The notes: a model not told the origin generated them from the letters alone. Positions 1 through 7,032 are shown, numbered from the stretch's first letter. The stretch is 41,838 nt of DNA from UBA11524 sp045132495 (GCA_045132495.1 JBGUSK010000122.1:1-41838), one strand, 5' to 3'. Numbers and translations are program-made.

Positions 1-718
1 CCGTCAGAAGCATTACGCGCCCAAGGAAACCGTTGTTGCTCTCGCGGGCAACTACGATCCGGACAAGGTGCTCCAGTGGGTGACGGAGTACTTCGGCAGC
101 TGGCAGAACGAGATCGCCCCTGTGGAGACGCCTGATTGGCAGGTGCTTACCGGCCGCAATGCCATCCGCGAAAAGGATACTGAGCAGATGCACATCTGCA
201 TGGGTTTCCCTGGCATGGCTTACGGTACAGACGGCGTGTACCCGCTGGCGGTGGCGAACAACATCCTGGGCGGCGCGATGTCCTCACGCCTGTTCCAACG
301 CATCCGCGAGGAGCTGGGCCTGGCCTACTCGGTGTACTCCTACCCCAACACCTACAAGGGCGTGGGCACCTTCGGCCTGTACGCGGGCGTGAGCCCCAAA
401 AACGCCGAGCTGGTGCTCAAGGAAATTCGGGCCGAGCTGAAGAAATTCGTGGACGAGGGCATCACAGAGAAGGAATTCCGCGACAGCGTGACTCAGCTGC
501 GCTCCGGCTACCTGATGGGCCTGGAAAGCCCCGGTGCCCGCATGCAGAGCCTGGGCCGCTCGACGCTGCTGCGTGGCAAGCCCATCGCCCATGAGGAAAC
601 GCTTGCGGCCATCGAGGCTGTCACCATGGACAAGGTGATGGAGGTCGCCCGCGAGGTGCTGGCCCAGGAACCGTGCATTGCCATTGTGGGCAAGGGCGCG
701 GAACAGGTGCGGGTGTAA
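1..718 (+). CDS. M16 family zinc peptidase, C-terminal part (5' end outside window)
   Basis: The reading frame is open from base 2 to a TAA at 716-718 and gives about 238 residues. It holds the C-terminal half of an M16 (insulinase/processing-peptidase) protein: the GNYDP strand near the left edge, then GGAMSSRLFQRIREELGLAYSV, typical of the second M16 domain, where conserved Arg/Tyr residues contact substrate. The catalytic HxxEH motif belongs in the missing N-terminal half, so activity cannot be judged. The nearest relatives are YmxG/mitochondrial processing peptidase-like proteins of Firmicutes, usually cytosolic; the physiological substrate is unknown. A second, complete M16 gene lies at 11650-12939, in another operon. 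Confidence 0.9.
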   Translation, partial: RQKHYAPKETVVALAGNYDPDKVLQWVTEYFGSWQNEIAPVETPDWQVLTGRNAIREKDTEQMHICMGFPGMAYGTDGVYPLAVANNILGGAMSSRLFQRIREELGLAYSVYSYPNTYKGVGTFGLYAGVSPKNAELVLKEIRAELKKFVDEGITEKEFRDSVTQLRSGYLMGLESPGARMQSLGRSTLLRGKPIAHEETLAAIEAVTMDKVMEVAREVLAQEPCIAIVGKGAEQVRV

Positions 719-727
719 GGAGGACGG

Positions 728-856
728 CCTCATCCGTCATCCGGGCGAGCCCGGATGCCACCTTCCACAGAGGAGAAGGCAAAGCTGCTGTGCTCACAAA
801 CTGAAACCTTCCCCCTTGGGGAAGGTGGATTCGCCGTCAGGCGAAGACGGATGAGG
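728..856. repeat. Nested inverted-repeat element (about 129 bp)
   Basis: Perfect 11-bp terminal inverted repeats CCTCATCCGTC (728-738) and GACGGATGAGG (846-856) enclose a second pair, CCACCTTCC (758-766) and GGAAGGTGG (820-828). Local hairpins lie at 741-754, 807-825 and 831-844. A further CCTCATCC copy sits at 863-870. There is no coding frame worth calling. It begins 10 bases after the M16 stop and ends 34 bases before ruvX. The layout resembles the non-autonomous palindromic intergenic elements common in gut Clostridia; that likeness is from memory, not from a search. Confidence 0.65.
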
Positions 857-890
857 CGCGTTCCTCATCCGCGACGCACAAAGGAGTTAT

Positions 891-1598
891 ATGAACGAAC
901 GAATCATCTGCCTGGACATCGGCGACGCGCGCATCGGCGTGGCGGTGTCTGACCTGACCAGGCTCATTGCGACCCCCATTGATACCATCTACCGGGTGGG
1001 CTGGGGGCCGGACACCAAGAAGGTGGTCGCCATCTGCGAGCAGTACGAGACCACCGAGGTGCTCGCGGGCTGGCCGCTGAATATGGACGGTACGGCGGGC
1101 TTTCAGTCCGAAAAAGTCAAAAATTTCTGTCAGCAGCTTGAAAAAGCAGGCCTGACGGTGTATTATCAGGATGAGCGGCTGACCACCGTCACCGCGACCA
1201 ATGCGCTCATCGAGGGCAATATGCACCGCGCCGAGCGCAAGCACAACGTGGATAAGGTTGCTGCGGCGGTCATCCTCCAGCAGTGGCTGGATACCCAGCG
1301 GAACCTTCAACAGAAACAACAGGAGGAAACAAAAATGGACGAGAACATCATTGAGCTGATTGACGACGAGACTGGCGAAAGCGTGCAGTTCCTGCACCTG
1401 GCGACCCTGATGCACGAGGGCAAGGAGTACATCGCCGTGACCGACGCTGCCGAGGATGACGAGGAGTGCGGCGTGTTCTTCATGGAGATCATCACCGAGG
1501 ATGGCGAGGATTCCTATTCTCCCGTGGAGGACGAGAAGCTGCAGGATGTGCTGTTCCAGCAGTTCGTCGCCCTGATGGATGAGGAAGACGATGAATAA
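891..1598 (+). CDS. ruvX: RuvX/YqgF Holliday-junction resolvase-like protein fused in frame to a DUF1292 domain
   Basis: Residues 1-140 are a RuvX (YqgF) RNase H-fold nuclease: an N-terminal DIGDARIGVAVSD with the first catalytic Asp, a GWPLNMDGT motif, DERLTTVTA and a C-terminal NVDKVAAAVILQQWLD helix. The family is tied to 16S rRNA 5' end maturation and Holliday junction resolution. It normally ends at about 140-150 residues. Here the frame continues without a stop through a Gln/Glu-rich linker into a complete acidic DUF1292 (YrzB-like) domain of 87 residues, giving 235 in all. The order ruvX then yrzB is conserved in Firmicutes as two genes. AAGGAG sits four bases before the ATG. An internal ribosome site at 1321 suggests that the DUF1292 part is also made alone. 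A lost stop codon or a sequencing error are the alternatives. Confidence 0.88.
   Translation: MNERIICLDIGDARIGVAVSDLTRLIATPIDTIYRVGWGPDTKKVVAICEQYETTEVLAGWPLNMDGTAGFQSEKVKNFCQQLEKAGLTVYYQDERLTTVTATNALIEGNMHRAERKHNVDKVAAAVILQQWLDTQRNLQQKQQEETKMDENIIELIDDETGESVQFLHLATLMHEGKEYIAVTDAAEDDEECGVFFMEIITEDGEDSYSPVEDEKLQDVLFQQFVALMDEEDDE
1335..1598 (+). other. Internal in-frame start for a stand-alone DUF1292 (YrzB-like) protein
   Basis: Inside the ruvX reading frame a full AGGAGG (1321-1326) precedes an ATG at 1335 by eight bases, and that ATG is in frame with ruvX. Initiation here would give an 87-residue, strongly acidic DUF1292 protein of the size seen for free-standing YrzB. The ribosome site is as good as any in the window, so I infer that two products are made from one frame. 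The function of DUF1292 proteins is not established. Confidence 0.65.
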
Positions 1599-1905
1599 TC
1601 CTGAATTGAACGAGGCCTTCGAGGGCATTCCGCTGGTAGACCTGACTGGCCCCGACGGCACTGTGTACCACTTCCGCTACGGCGCGATGATCCCCTATGC
1701 TGGGGAGGAATATGCCGTGCTGCTGGAACTGGAGCTGGATGAAAGCGGCGAGGAGCAGGTGCTGATCACCAAGGTCGAGAAGGACGAGGAAGACAATCTG
1801 GCCTTTGTCGTGGCTGAGGAAGAGGATATCATCCAGGCCGTGTTTGAAAAGTATGTGGCGCTCAGCGTGGAAAACGGTCTGGACGGCCTGACCGACGCGG
1901 AGTGA
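1591..1905 (+). CDS. DUF1292 family acidic protein (second copy)
   Basis: This 104-residue acidic protein shares the DUF1292 layout of the preceding domain: a short beta-rich core (VYHFRYGAMIPYAGEEYAVLLEL, then EEDNLAFVVAEEED) and a C-terminal helix ending in FEKYVAL, against FQQFVAL in the first copy. ATG 1591 overlaps the previous stop by eight bases and has AGGA six bases upstream. ATG 1579 in the same frame is possible but has no better ribosome site. The overlap implies translational coupling in the ruvX operon. It looks like a tandem duplicate of YrzB; the biochemical role is unknown. Confidence 0.8.
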   Translation: MNNPELNEAFEGIPLVDLTGPDGTVYHFRYGAMIPYAGEEYAVLLELELDESGEEQVLITKVEKDEEDNLAFVVAEEEDIIQAVFEKYVALSVENGLDGLTDAE

Positions 1906-1928
1906 TCCCACAGTTGAGGTGCATATAG

Positions 1929-3278
1929 ATGAAGCATATCAGGAACATGCTTGCGCTGCTGATGTGCCTGTTTCTGCTGCCTGCGTGGGCCGGTGCGGAA
2001 AGTCAGAAGCTTCCGCTGCAGGATGCGCACCGCGTGACCATGACGCAGCTGGGCGAAAATCAGCAAAATGGCTCCGAGGTGTACCGGTGGGATATCAAAA
2101 CGGCGCATCCGGCGGTAACGGCGGAGCTGAACGCGTTGGCCAAAGCCTGGACGGACGAGCTTGCTCCTACGCTTGGCAGGCCTGCAAATGACAATAGCAG
2201 CCGTTTGGATGTGGCGATCCGCCCAAGCCGTACAGGCCTGACCTGGATGAGCTTCATGGTGCAGAGCCGGTATGTGCTGAACAAGGAGACCATGGACGTG
2301 CGCTTCACCACCCGGACATATGATATGTCCACCGGTGAACGGCTGATGCTGACGGATATTTTCCCGGCGGACAGCGAGGCATGGCCCCTGCTGGAAAAGA
2401 CTGTCCGGGAAGGGATCAACGCCTATTATCCTGACCTGACGCCGGATGAGAAAGCCTACGAAGCAGCCTGCAGGCGTGAGAATATCGAACAGATGGACTT
2501 CACGCTGCACGCCATGTCGCTGGTGCTGCATTTCCATGCAGCGGATTTCTATCCCGGCAAGGAGCAGTTGATCGAGGTGACGCTGTTTTATCCGGATATC
2601 CGTCCCTTCATGACGGAAAAGGCGCAGATCGAAACGGATAACCTGACCTACTACAACACCGTCGCCCTGACTTACGATGACGGCCCCAACGGCTGGGTCA
2701 CCCGGCAGATGCTGGATGTGCTGCTCAAAAATGGCGAGCGGGCCACCTTCTTCCCGGTGGGCAACCGCATGCGTGGGCATGCCCAGTATGTCATGCGCGC
2801 CCATGATGAGGGCCACGCGATCGCGACCCATAATTACGAGCATGTGTATGCCAATCAGGTCAGCAAAACGGAGCTGAAAAAGCTGCAGCGGCAGGTTAAC
2901 AAGGTGCATCTGGAGCTGCTGGGCATTACGCCCAAATATGCCCGCGCGCCAGGCGGCATCTGGATGCCCATGGCCAGGGCCGAGCTGGGCTGGCCGATGA
3001 TCCAGTGGTCCTCGCAGGGCTCGGATATGGCGAGTAACAGCGATTCCCCCCAGCGTATCAGCGATGCAGTGCTGGGTACGGCGGACGACGGCGGAATCAT
3101 CCTCATGCATGATATGAAAAGAAACTCTGTCACGGCCAGTGAAAAGTTCATCCCGCGGCTGCAGGAGAAGGGGTACATTTTCCTGACGGTGGATGAGCTT
3201 TTCGCCAAGGACGGCTTGACGCTCCAGCCGGATACGGCTTATTGGCGCTGCACCGACGGCGTCACCACCAACGATTGA
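1929..3278 (+). CDS. Secreted PdaC-like polysaccharide deacetylase, copy 1 (altered motif 4)
   Basis: The 449-residue protein has a signal peptide (residues 1-23, ending AWAGA), an N-terminal DUF3298/DUF4163-type domain (about 45-235) and a C-terminal NodB/CE4 deacetylase domain (about 245-435). This is the architecture of B. subtilis PdaC, which de-N-acetylates peptidoglycan. Visible motifs are TYDDGP (248-253, metal-binding Asp), HNYEH (301-305, metal-binding His pair), RAPGG and ILMHD. The fourth motif reads WSSQGSDM (360-367), so the Asp expected at 363 is Gln and the Trp after Asp366 is Met. Activity may be reduced or its substrate changed. GAGGTG lies seven bases before the ATG, 23 bases after the DUF1292 gene. 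The next gene is a tandem paralogue. Confidence 0.88.
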   Translation: MKHIRNMLALLMCLFLLPAWAGAESQKLPLQDAHRVTMTQLGENQQNGSEVYRWDIKTAHPAVTAELNALAKAWTDELAPTLGRPANDNSSRLDVAIRPSRTGLTWMSFMVQSRYVLNKETMDVRFTTRTYDMSTGERLMLTDIFPADSEAWPLLEKTVREGINAYYPDLTPDEKAYEAACRRENIEQMDFTLHAMSLVLHFHAADFYPGKEQLIEVTLFYPDIRPFMTEKAQIETDNLTYYNTVALTYDDGPNGWVTRQMLDVLLKNGERATFFPVGNRMRGHAQYVMRAHDEGHAIATHNYEHVYANQVSKTELKKLQRQVNKVHLELLGITPKYARAPGGIWMPMARAELGWPMIQWSSQGSDMASNSDSPQRISDAVLGTADDGGIILMHDMKRNSVTASEKFIPRLQEKGYIFLTVDELFAKDGLTLQPDTAYWRCTDGVTTND

Positions 3279-3282
3279 CAAA

Positions 3283-3313
3283 GGGGAGATCCCGCAAGGG
3301 GGTCTCCCTTTTC
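3283..3313 (+). terminator. Rho-independent terminator after deacetylase copy 1
   Basis: A G+C-rich hairpin (GGGAGA...TCTCCC with an inner CCC/GGG stem and GCAA loop) is followed by TTTT. It begins five bases after the stop codon and separates the two deacetylase genes. Confidence 0.75.
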
Positions 3314-3326
3314 GTTGGGCCGGGAA

Positions 3327-3356
3327 TTGACAGAATGCTGTGCAAGGCGGTATAAT
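3327..3356 (+). promoter_or_regulatory. Consensus sigma-A promoter for deacetylase copy 2
   Basis: TTGACA at 3327-3332 and TATAAT at 3351-3356 are both perfect matches, with an 18-base spacer. With the terminator just upstream this makes the second deacetylase independently transcribed, probably together with nrdG. Confidence 0.85.
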
Positions 3357-3391
3357 AAACCTGTTATCCCTTTGATACGGAGGCTGGATAC

Positions 3392-4759
3392 ATGCGCAAA
3401 GCATTTTGTCTGATCATCACCCTGGTGATGCTGCTGGGAATGACCCTGCCTGCCATGGCGGAGAAAATTGAACCTGGTATGCCCCTTCAGGAGTGCCATA
3501 AGGTCGCTGTGACCCGCAAGGATACCACCCAGAAGAACAAGAGCGTCATCCGCCTGTGGACGCTGGATACCTATGATGACACGGTGGACGCGGAGCTGGC
3601 CACCTTGACGCAGGAGTATGTTGACCGCCTGGGCCCCACGCTGCAGAAGGCGGCCAACACTACCAGCAAAAACTCCCGCCTGGAGGTTGAAGTGCGTTAT
3701 TCCCGCACGGGCCTGACGTGGATGAGCTTCCTCGTGCAGGCGCGCACCACCTATCACCGCCAGCTCATTGGCCAGGAGATCACCAGCCGCACCTACGATA
3801 TGACCACCGGCGAGAGGGTATACCTGACAGACATTTTCCCCGAAGGCAGCGAAGGCTGGAACGTCCTGCGCGAGGCTGTGGAGGCCAAGGTGCGCGAGTA
3901 TTTCCCCGATGAAAACCCGGATGAAGCCGCGTTGGCCGCACTTCTGACCGACGATGGCCTGCGTCATCTGGATTTCACGCTGCATGGCCTTTCGATGGTG
4001 ATCCATATCCCGGCGGGCAGCGTCTATGCGGGAAAGAATACACTGATCGAGACGCCGCTGTACTACCCTGATATCCGCCAGTACATGACGGAAAAGGCCT
4101 ATGTCGAAACGGATAACCTGAATTATTACAAGACCGTGGCCCTGACCTTTGATGACGGCCCGGAGCGCACCAACTCTACCGTGATGCTGAACAACCTGCT
4201 GGAGCTGGGCGAGCGCGCGACATTCTTCGTCCTGGGCAACCGCATCAAGGACAATGCCGACCTCGTTCAGCGCGAGCACGACGAAGGCCATGCCGTCGCC
4301 AGCCACAATTATACCCACGGCAATGTGTCCAAGATGTCCGCAGCCACTGTTCGCAGCCAGAAGACCCGCTATGATGCGGTCTGCTACCCGGTGCTGGGCA
4401 TTTCAGCCCGGTATGCCCGCGTGCCCTATGGGCTGTGCAATGACTACATCAAAAAAGATGGCGGTATGCCGCTGATCCAGTGGTCCATTGATACCTATGA
4501 CTGGCGGAAGGAGCGCAGCAACGCAACGATCCTCAAGAATGTCAAGAAGCAGTTCACCGATGGCGACATCGTTCTCATGCATGACATCAAGGATCGCACG
4601 CCCAAGCTGGCCAAGGCGTTGATTGAGTGGCTGCAGGAGAACGGCTACATCTGCCTGACCATTGATGAACTGTTCGCCAAGGATGGCGTGACGCTGGAAA
4701 ATGATGTTGTGTATTACCGCTGCGAGGATGGCGTGACCACCCGCAAGCAGCGTGATTAA
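3392..4759 (+). CDS. Secreted PdaC-like polysaccharide deacetylase, copy 2
   Basis: The 455-residue paralogue of the preceding gene has a signal peptide (1-23, ending PAMA), a DUF3298-like domain and a CE4 deacetylase domain. All five NodB motifs are intact: TFDDGP (252-257), SHNYTH, RVPYG, WSIDTYDW (364-371, with the Asp/Asp/Trp that copy 1 lacks) and VLMHD. It should remove N-acetyl groups from peptidoglycan or another beta-linked aminosugar polymer outside the cell, which usually gives lysozyme resistance. GGAGG lies eight bases before the ATG. It has its own consensus promoter, and nrdG follows after 12 bases, a pairing with no obvious functional logic. Confidence 0.92.
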   Translation: MRKAFCLIITLVMLLGMTLPAMAEKIEPGMPLQECHKVAVTRKDTTQKNKSVIRLWTLDTYDDTVDAELATLTQEYVDRLGPTLQKAANTTSKNSRLEVEVRYSRTGLTWMSFLVQARTTYHRQLIGQEITSRTYDMTTGERVYLTDIFPEGSEGWNVLREAVEAKVREYFPDENPDEAALAALLTDDGLRHLDFTLHGLSMVIHIPAGSVYAGKNTLIETPLYYPDIRQYMTEKAYVETDNLNYYKTVALTFDDGPERTNSTVMLNNLLELGERATFFVLGNRIKDNADLVQREHDEGHAVASHNYTHGNVSKMSAATVRSQKTRYDAVCYPVLGISARYARVPYGLCNDYIKKDGGMPLIQWSIDTYDWRKERSNATILKNVKKQFTDGDIVLMHDIKDRTPKLAKALIEWLQENGYICLTIDELFAKDGVTLENDVVYYRCEDGVTTRKQRD

Positions 4760-4771
4760 GGAAGAAGCACC

Positions 4772-5278
4772 ATGGAAATTCGTATTTTCGGCACGGTGGA
4801 GGATTCCATCGTAGACGGACCGGGCCTTCGTTACAGCGTGTTTGTGCAGGGCTGCCCTCACCACTGCCCGGGCTGCCATAACCCGGAGAGCCACGATTTC
4901 TCCGGCGGACGCATGGCCGATACCGACGAGCTGATCCGTCCGATGAAGACGAATCCCTTGCTGGATGGCCTGACCCTTTCCGGCGGCGAGCCCATGTGCC
5001 AGCCCGAGGCCTGCCGCATCCTCGCGGAAGCGGCTCATGCAGCCCGCATGAACGTCTGGTGCTACACCGGATACACCTGGGATGCGTTGCTCAAGGAGAA
5101 CGACCCAGCCCGCATGGCACTGCTGCAGGAGATCGACGTGCTGGTAGACGGCCCGTTCATTCTCGATCAGCGCTCGCTGGAGCTGAAGTACTGCGGCAGT
5201 CGGAATCAGCGGCTGATCGACGTGCAGAAGTCCCTGGCGGCAGGGGAGGTCGTACGCTGGGAAGCGCCAAAGTGGTAA
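4772..5278 (+). CDS. nrdG: Anaerobic ribonucleoside-triphosphate reductase activating protein (radical SAM)
   Basis: The 168-residue protein has the NrdG-type radical SAM signature CPHHCPGC (Cys28, Cys32, Cys35) for the 4Fe-4S cluster, preceded by the N-terminal FGTVEDSIVDGPGLRYSVFVQGC stretch and followed by LSGGEP, which contacts S-adenosylmethionine. NrdG installs the glycyl radical on the class III ribonucleotide reductase NrdD, so it marks anaerobic dNTP synthesis. No nrdD lies in the window. GGAAGAAGC upstream is a modest ribosome site. The full N-terminal motif supports the start. A strong terminator follows. Confidence 0.95.
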   Translation: MEIRIFGTVEDSIVDGPGLRYSVFVQGCPHHCPGCHNPESHDFSGGRMADTDELIRPMKTNPLLDGLTLSGGEPMCQPEACRILAEAAHAARMNVWCYTGYTWDALLKENDPARMALLQEIDVLVDGPFILDQRSLELKYCGSRNQRLIDVQKSLAAGEVVRWEAPKW

Positions 5279-5294
5279 CGTTATTTGGAACGTC

Positions 5295-5320
5295 GGGGAG
5301 GGGCTTGCCCCTCCCGTTTT
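5295..5320 (+). terminator. Rho-independent terminator after nrdG
   Basis: A very G+C-rich stem, GGGGAGGGGC with GCCCCTCCC, is followed by GTTTTC. It separates the nrdG transcript from the tRNA promoter. Confidence 0.85.
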
Positions 5321-5355
5321 CGTCCATCAAATTGCGATTTTTTTATAAAAAGGTG

Positions 5356-5384
5356 TTGACAAAGCTTCCGACCTTTGGTATAAT
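5356..5384 (+). promoter_or_regulatory. Consensus promoter of the tRNA cluster
   Basis: TTGACA at 5356-5361 and TATAAT at 5379-5384 have a 17-base spacer, a perfect sigma-A promoter. The first tRNA begins about 45 bases downstream of the predicted start, as expected for a strongly expressed stable-RNA operon. Confidence 0.9.
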
Positions 5385-5436
5385 CTATACCTGTCAGCAA
5401 GAAGTCCTGCGGGATGGATTGCCTGGTTTCCGGTCT

Positions 5437-5510
<74 letters not shown>

Positions 5511-5540
5511 CTGATTGTTGGGGATTTTCCCAACGATTAT

Positions 5541-5613
5541 GGAGGATATAGTTCAGTGGTAGAGCGCCAGATTGTGGCTCTGGATGTCGTGGGTTCGAGC
5601 CCCACTATTCTCC
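5541..5613 (+). tRNA. tRNA-His (GTG)
   Basis: The anticodon stem CCAGA/TCTGG carries the loop TTGTGGC, anticodon GTG. Aligning T8 and A9 places G5541 at position -1, opposite C73, so the extra 5' G that histidyl-tRNA synthetase needs is encoded. CCA is not encoded. Confidence 0.97.
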
Positions 5614-5671
5614 CTTTTCTTTGCTAATCTAACCGGCCTGCGCTGTTTGGTGTGGGAAGGTCGGATATAGA

Positions 5672-5736
5672 TCGGACGAAGTCCGAGATCAGGTCGGACG
5701 GCAGTCCGACTAGCGACAGCGATTGCTTGCAATCGC
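5672..5736 (+). repeat. Three consecutive small hairpins in the His-Gln tRNA spacer
   Basis: Between tRNA-His and tRNA-Gln is a spacer of about 200 bases with no gene. It contains three perfect inverted repeats in a row: TCGGAC-gaa-GTCCGA (5672-5686), GTCGGAC-ggca-GTCCGAC (5693-5710) and GCGATTGC-tt-GCAATCGC (5719-5736). None has a T tract, so they are more likely processing structures or a dispersed intergenic element than a terminator. Confidence 0.6.
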
Positions 5737-5815
5737 CGAGCGTAGCCAGCACGCGCCGAAAGGCACGGGATGGCCGAAATCAGGTCTGCTGCGTCATGCG
5801 GCGGGCAACCTGCGA

Positions 5816-5887
5816 TGGGGTGTCGCCAAGTGGTAAGGCACGGGACTTTGACTCCCGCATTCGCAGGTTCGAGCCCTGCCACCCCAG
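5816..5887 (+). tRNA. tRNA-Gln (TTG)
   Basis: Acceptor TGGGGTG pairs with CACCCCA. The anticodon stem CGGGA/TCCCG carries the loop CTTTGAC, anticodon TTG. The U1-A72 pair is typical of glutamine tRNA. CCA is not encoded. Confidence 0.97.
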
Positions 5888-5893
5888 CTGTAT

Positions 5894-5966
5894 GACCCAT
5901 TAGCTCAGTTGGCAGAGCACTTGACTTTTAATCAAGGTGTCTGGAGTTCGAATCTCCAATGGGTCA
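5894..5966 (+). tRNA. tRNA-Lys (TTT)
   Basis: Acceptor GACCCAT pairs with ATGGGTC. The anticodon loop is CTTTTAA, anticodon TTT, and the discriminator is A. It starts six bases after tRNA-Gln. CCA is not encoded. Confidence 0.97.
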
Positions 5967-5992
5967 TTCCCATCTGCCCTCTGGAACGTCAT

Positions 5993-6072
5993 GCGGGCGT
6001 GGCGGAATGGCAGACGCGCCAGACTTAGGATCTGGTGCCTATGGCGTATGAGTTCGAGTCTCATCGCCCGCA
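5993..6072 (+). tRNA. tRNA-Leu (TAG)
   Basis: Acceptor GCGGGCG pairs with CGCCCGC. The anticodon stem CCAGA/TCTGG carries the loop CTTAGGA, anticodon TAG. A long variable arm confirms a class II tRNA. CCA is not encoded. Confidence 0.96.
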
Positions 6073-6094
6073 CACTTTCCATGGCACCCGATAT

Positions 6095-6170
6095 GCGGTA
6101 GTAGCTCAGTTGGTAGAGCGCCACCTTGCCAAGGTGGAGGTCGCGAGTCCGAGCCTCGTCTACCGCTCCA
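6095..6170 (+). tRNA. tRNA-Gly (GCC), copy 1, CCA encoded
   Basis: Acceptor GCGGTAG pairs with CTACCGC. The anticodon stem CCACC/GGTGG carries the loop TTGCCAA, anticodon GCC. The mature body ends at T6167 and CCA is encoded at 6168-6170. The body is identical to the copy at 6280. Confidence 0.97.
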
Positions 6171-6178
6171 TTTTCTTC

Positions 6179-6252
6179 GCGGGTGTAGCTCAATGGCAGA
6201 GCTCCAGCCTTCCAAGCTGGCTACGCGGGTCCGATTCCCGTCACCCGCTCCA
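6179..6252 (+). tRNA. tRNA-Gly (TCC), CCA encoded
   Basis: Acceptor GCGGGTG pairs with CACCCGC. The anticodon stem CCAGC/GCTGG carries the loop CTTCCAA, anticodon TCC. CCA is encoded at 6250-6252. Confidence 0.97.
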
Positions 6253-6279
6253 TCTGCCATTCACCGCGTATGCGGTTTT

Positions 6280-6355
6280 GCGGTAGTAGCTCAGTTGGTA
6301 GAGCGCCACCTTGCCAAGGTGGAGGTCGCGAGTCCGAGCCTCGTCTACCGCTCCA
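6280..6355 (+). tRNA. tRNA-Gly (GCC), copy 2, CCA encoded
   Basis: The body is identical to the tRNA-Gly(GCC) at 6095, with encoded CCA at 6353-6355. The flanks differ, which fits an old tandem duplication around tRNA-Gly(TCC). It is the last tRNA before the terminator. Confidence 0.97.
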
Positions 6356-6357
6356 TC

Positions 6358-6387
6358 AAGAGTCGTCAATGGACGGCTCTTTTTTTC
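6358..6387 (+). terminator. Terminator of the tRNA cluster
   Basis: AGAGTCGTC pairs with GACGGCTCT (one G-T pair) around an AATG loop and runs into seven or eight T residues. It starts three bases after the last encoded CCA. Confidence 0.9.
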
Positions 6388-6430
6388 ATATTACATTGCA
6401 TTTTCCAGGAGACACCCCGTGTCCTATGGC

Positions 6431-6468
6431 AAAACCAGGCCTTTTGCTCGCTCTGTGTCCTGGTTTTT
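6431..6468 (+). terminator. Hairpin with T tract upstream of the XRE gene
   Basis: AAAACCAGG (6431-6439) pairs with CCTGGTTTT (6459-6467) and ends in five T residues. It lies 46 bases before the regulator start and 44 bases after the tRNA terminator. It could be a back-up terminator or, if the regulator promoter is upstream of it, an attenuator. I see no convincing promoter between it and the gene. Confidence 0.5.
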
Positions 6469-6513
6469 GCGGGGAAAACGCGGTACGATCTCATCCGAAA
6501 GGAGGACATGATC

Positions 6514-7032
6514 ATGGATCAAGTCAAAATCGGCAGCTTCCTCAAGGTGCTGCGCAATGAAAAGGGCCTCACTCAGGAGCAGCTGGCGGAACGGGTGAAC
6601 GTCTCCCGCCGCAGTGTTTCTCGTTGGGAGACTGGCAGCAATCTCCCTGACCTGGACGTGCTGATGGAGCTGGCCGATTACTACGAGGTGGAGCTGCGTG
6701 AACTGCTGGACGGAGAAAGGAAGAGCGAGCAAATGGACCCTGTTTTGAAGGAGACCGCCCTGAAGGTGGCGGAGTATTCCAATGCGGAAAAGAAGCGTAT
6801 TACAACGACGGTGCTGGTGTACCTGACGATCGGCATCGTGGCTCTCATCATCAGTACGGTGCTGAAATTTGTGGAGCTGGAAGAAGGGTTCTGGCTGGGC
6901 TTCACGGAGGGCGCTTGCACCGGCATCATGTTCTGGGCGCTGATGATGGGCATCCTCTTTGCGACTGGCAGCCTGACGAAGGTGCAGACCTTCAAGCGGC
7001 GTCTGCTGGGCCGGAAGGAGGCGGCGGAATGA
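6514..7032 (+). CDS. XRE-family transcriptional regulator with two C-terminal membrane segments
   Basis: The 172-residue protein begins with an HTH_3/Cro-CI DNA-binding domain (about 5-60: IGSFLKVLRNEKGLTQEQLAERVNVSRRSVSRWETG). A charged linker follows, then two hydrophobic segments (about 97-117 and 133-153), predicting a membrane-anchored regulator. GGAGG at 6501-6505 is eight bases before ATG 6514; ATG 6508 is too close. The next gene, a 58-residue membrane protein, starts within the stop codon, so the two are translationally coupled and may interact. Such XRE-TM proteins are common in Firmicutes, but their signals are mostly unknown. Confidence 0.85.
   Translation: MDQVKIGSFLKVLRNEKGLTQEQLAERVNVSRRSVSRWETGSNLPDLDVLMELADYYEVELRELLDGERKSEQMDPVLKETALKVAEYSNAEKKRITTTVLVYLTIGIVALIISTVLKFVELEEGFWLGFTEGACTGIMFWALMMGILFATGSLTKVQTFKRRLLGRKEAAE

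Noticed and set aside
1695..3404. 569-codon minus-strand frame over the deacetylase
   Set aside because: Antisense to a convincing secreted deacetylase and the second DUF1292 gene, with no ribosome site or domain.
6193..6513. Longer start for the XRE regulator running back through the tRNAs
   Set aside because: It would translate tRNA-Gly genes and two terminators. GGAGG at 6501 clearly marks the later start.
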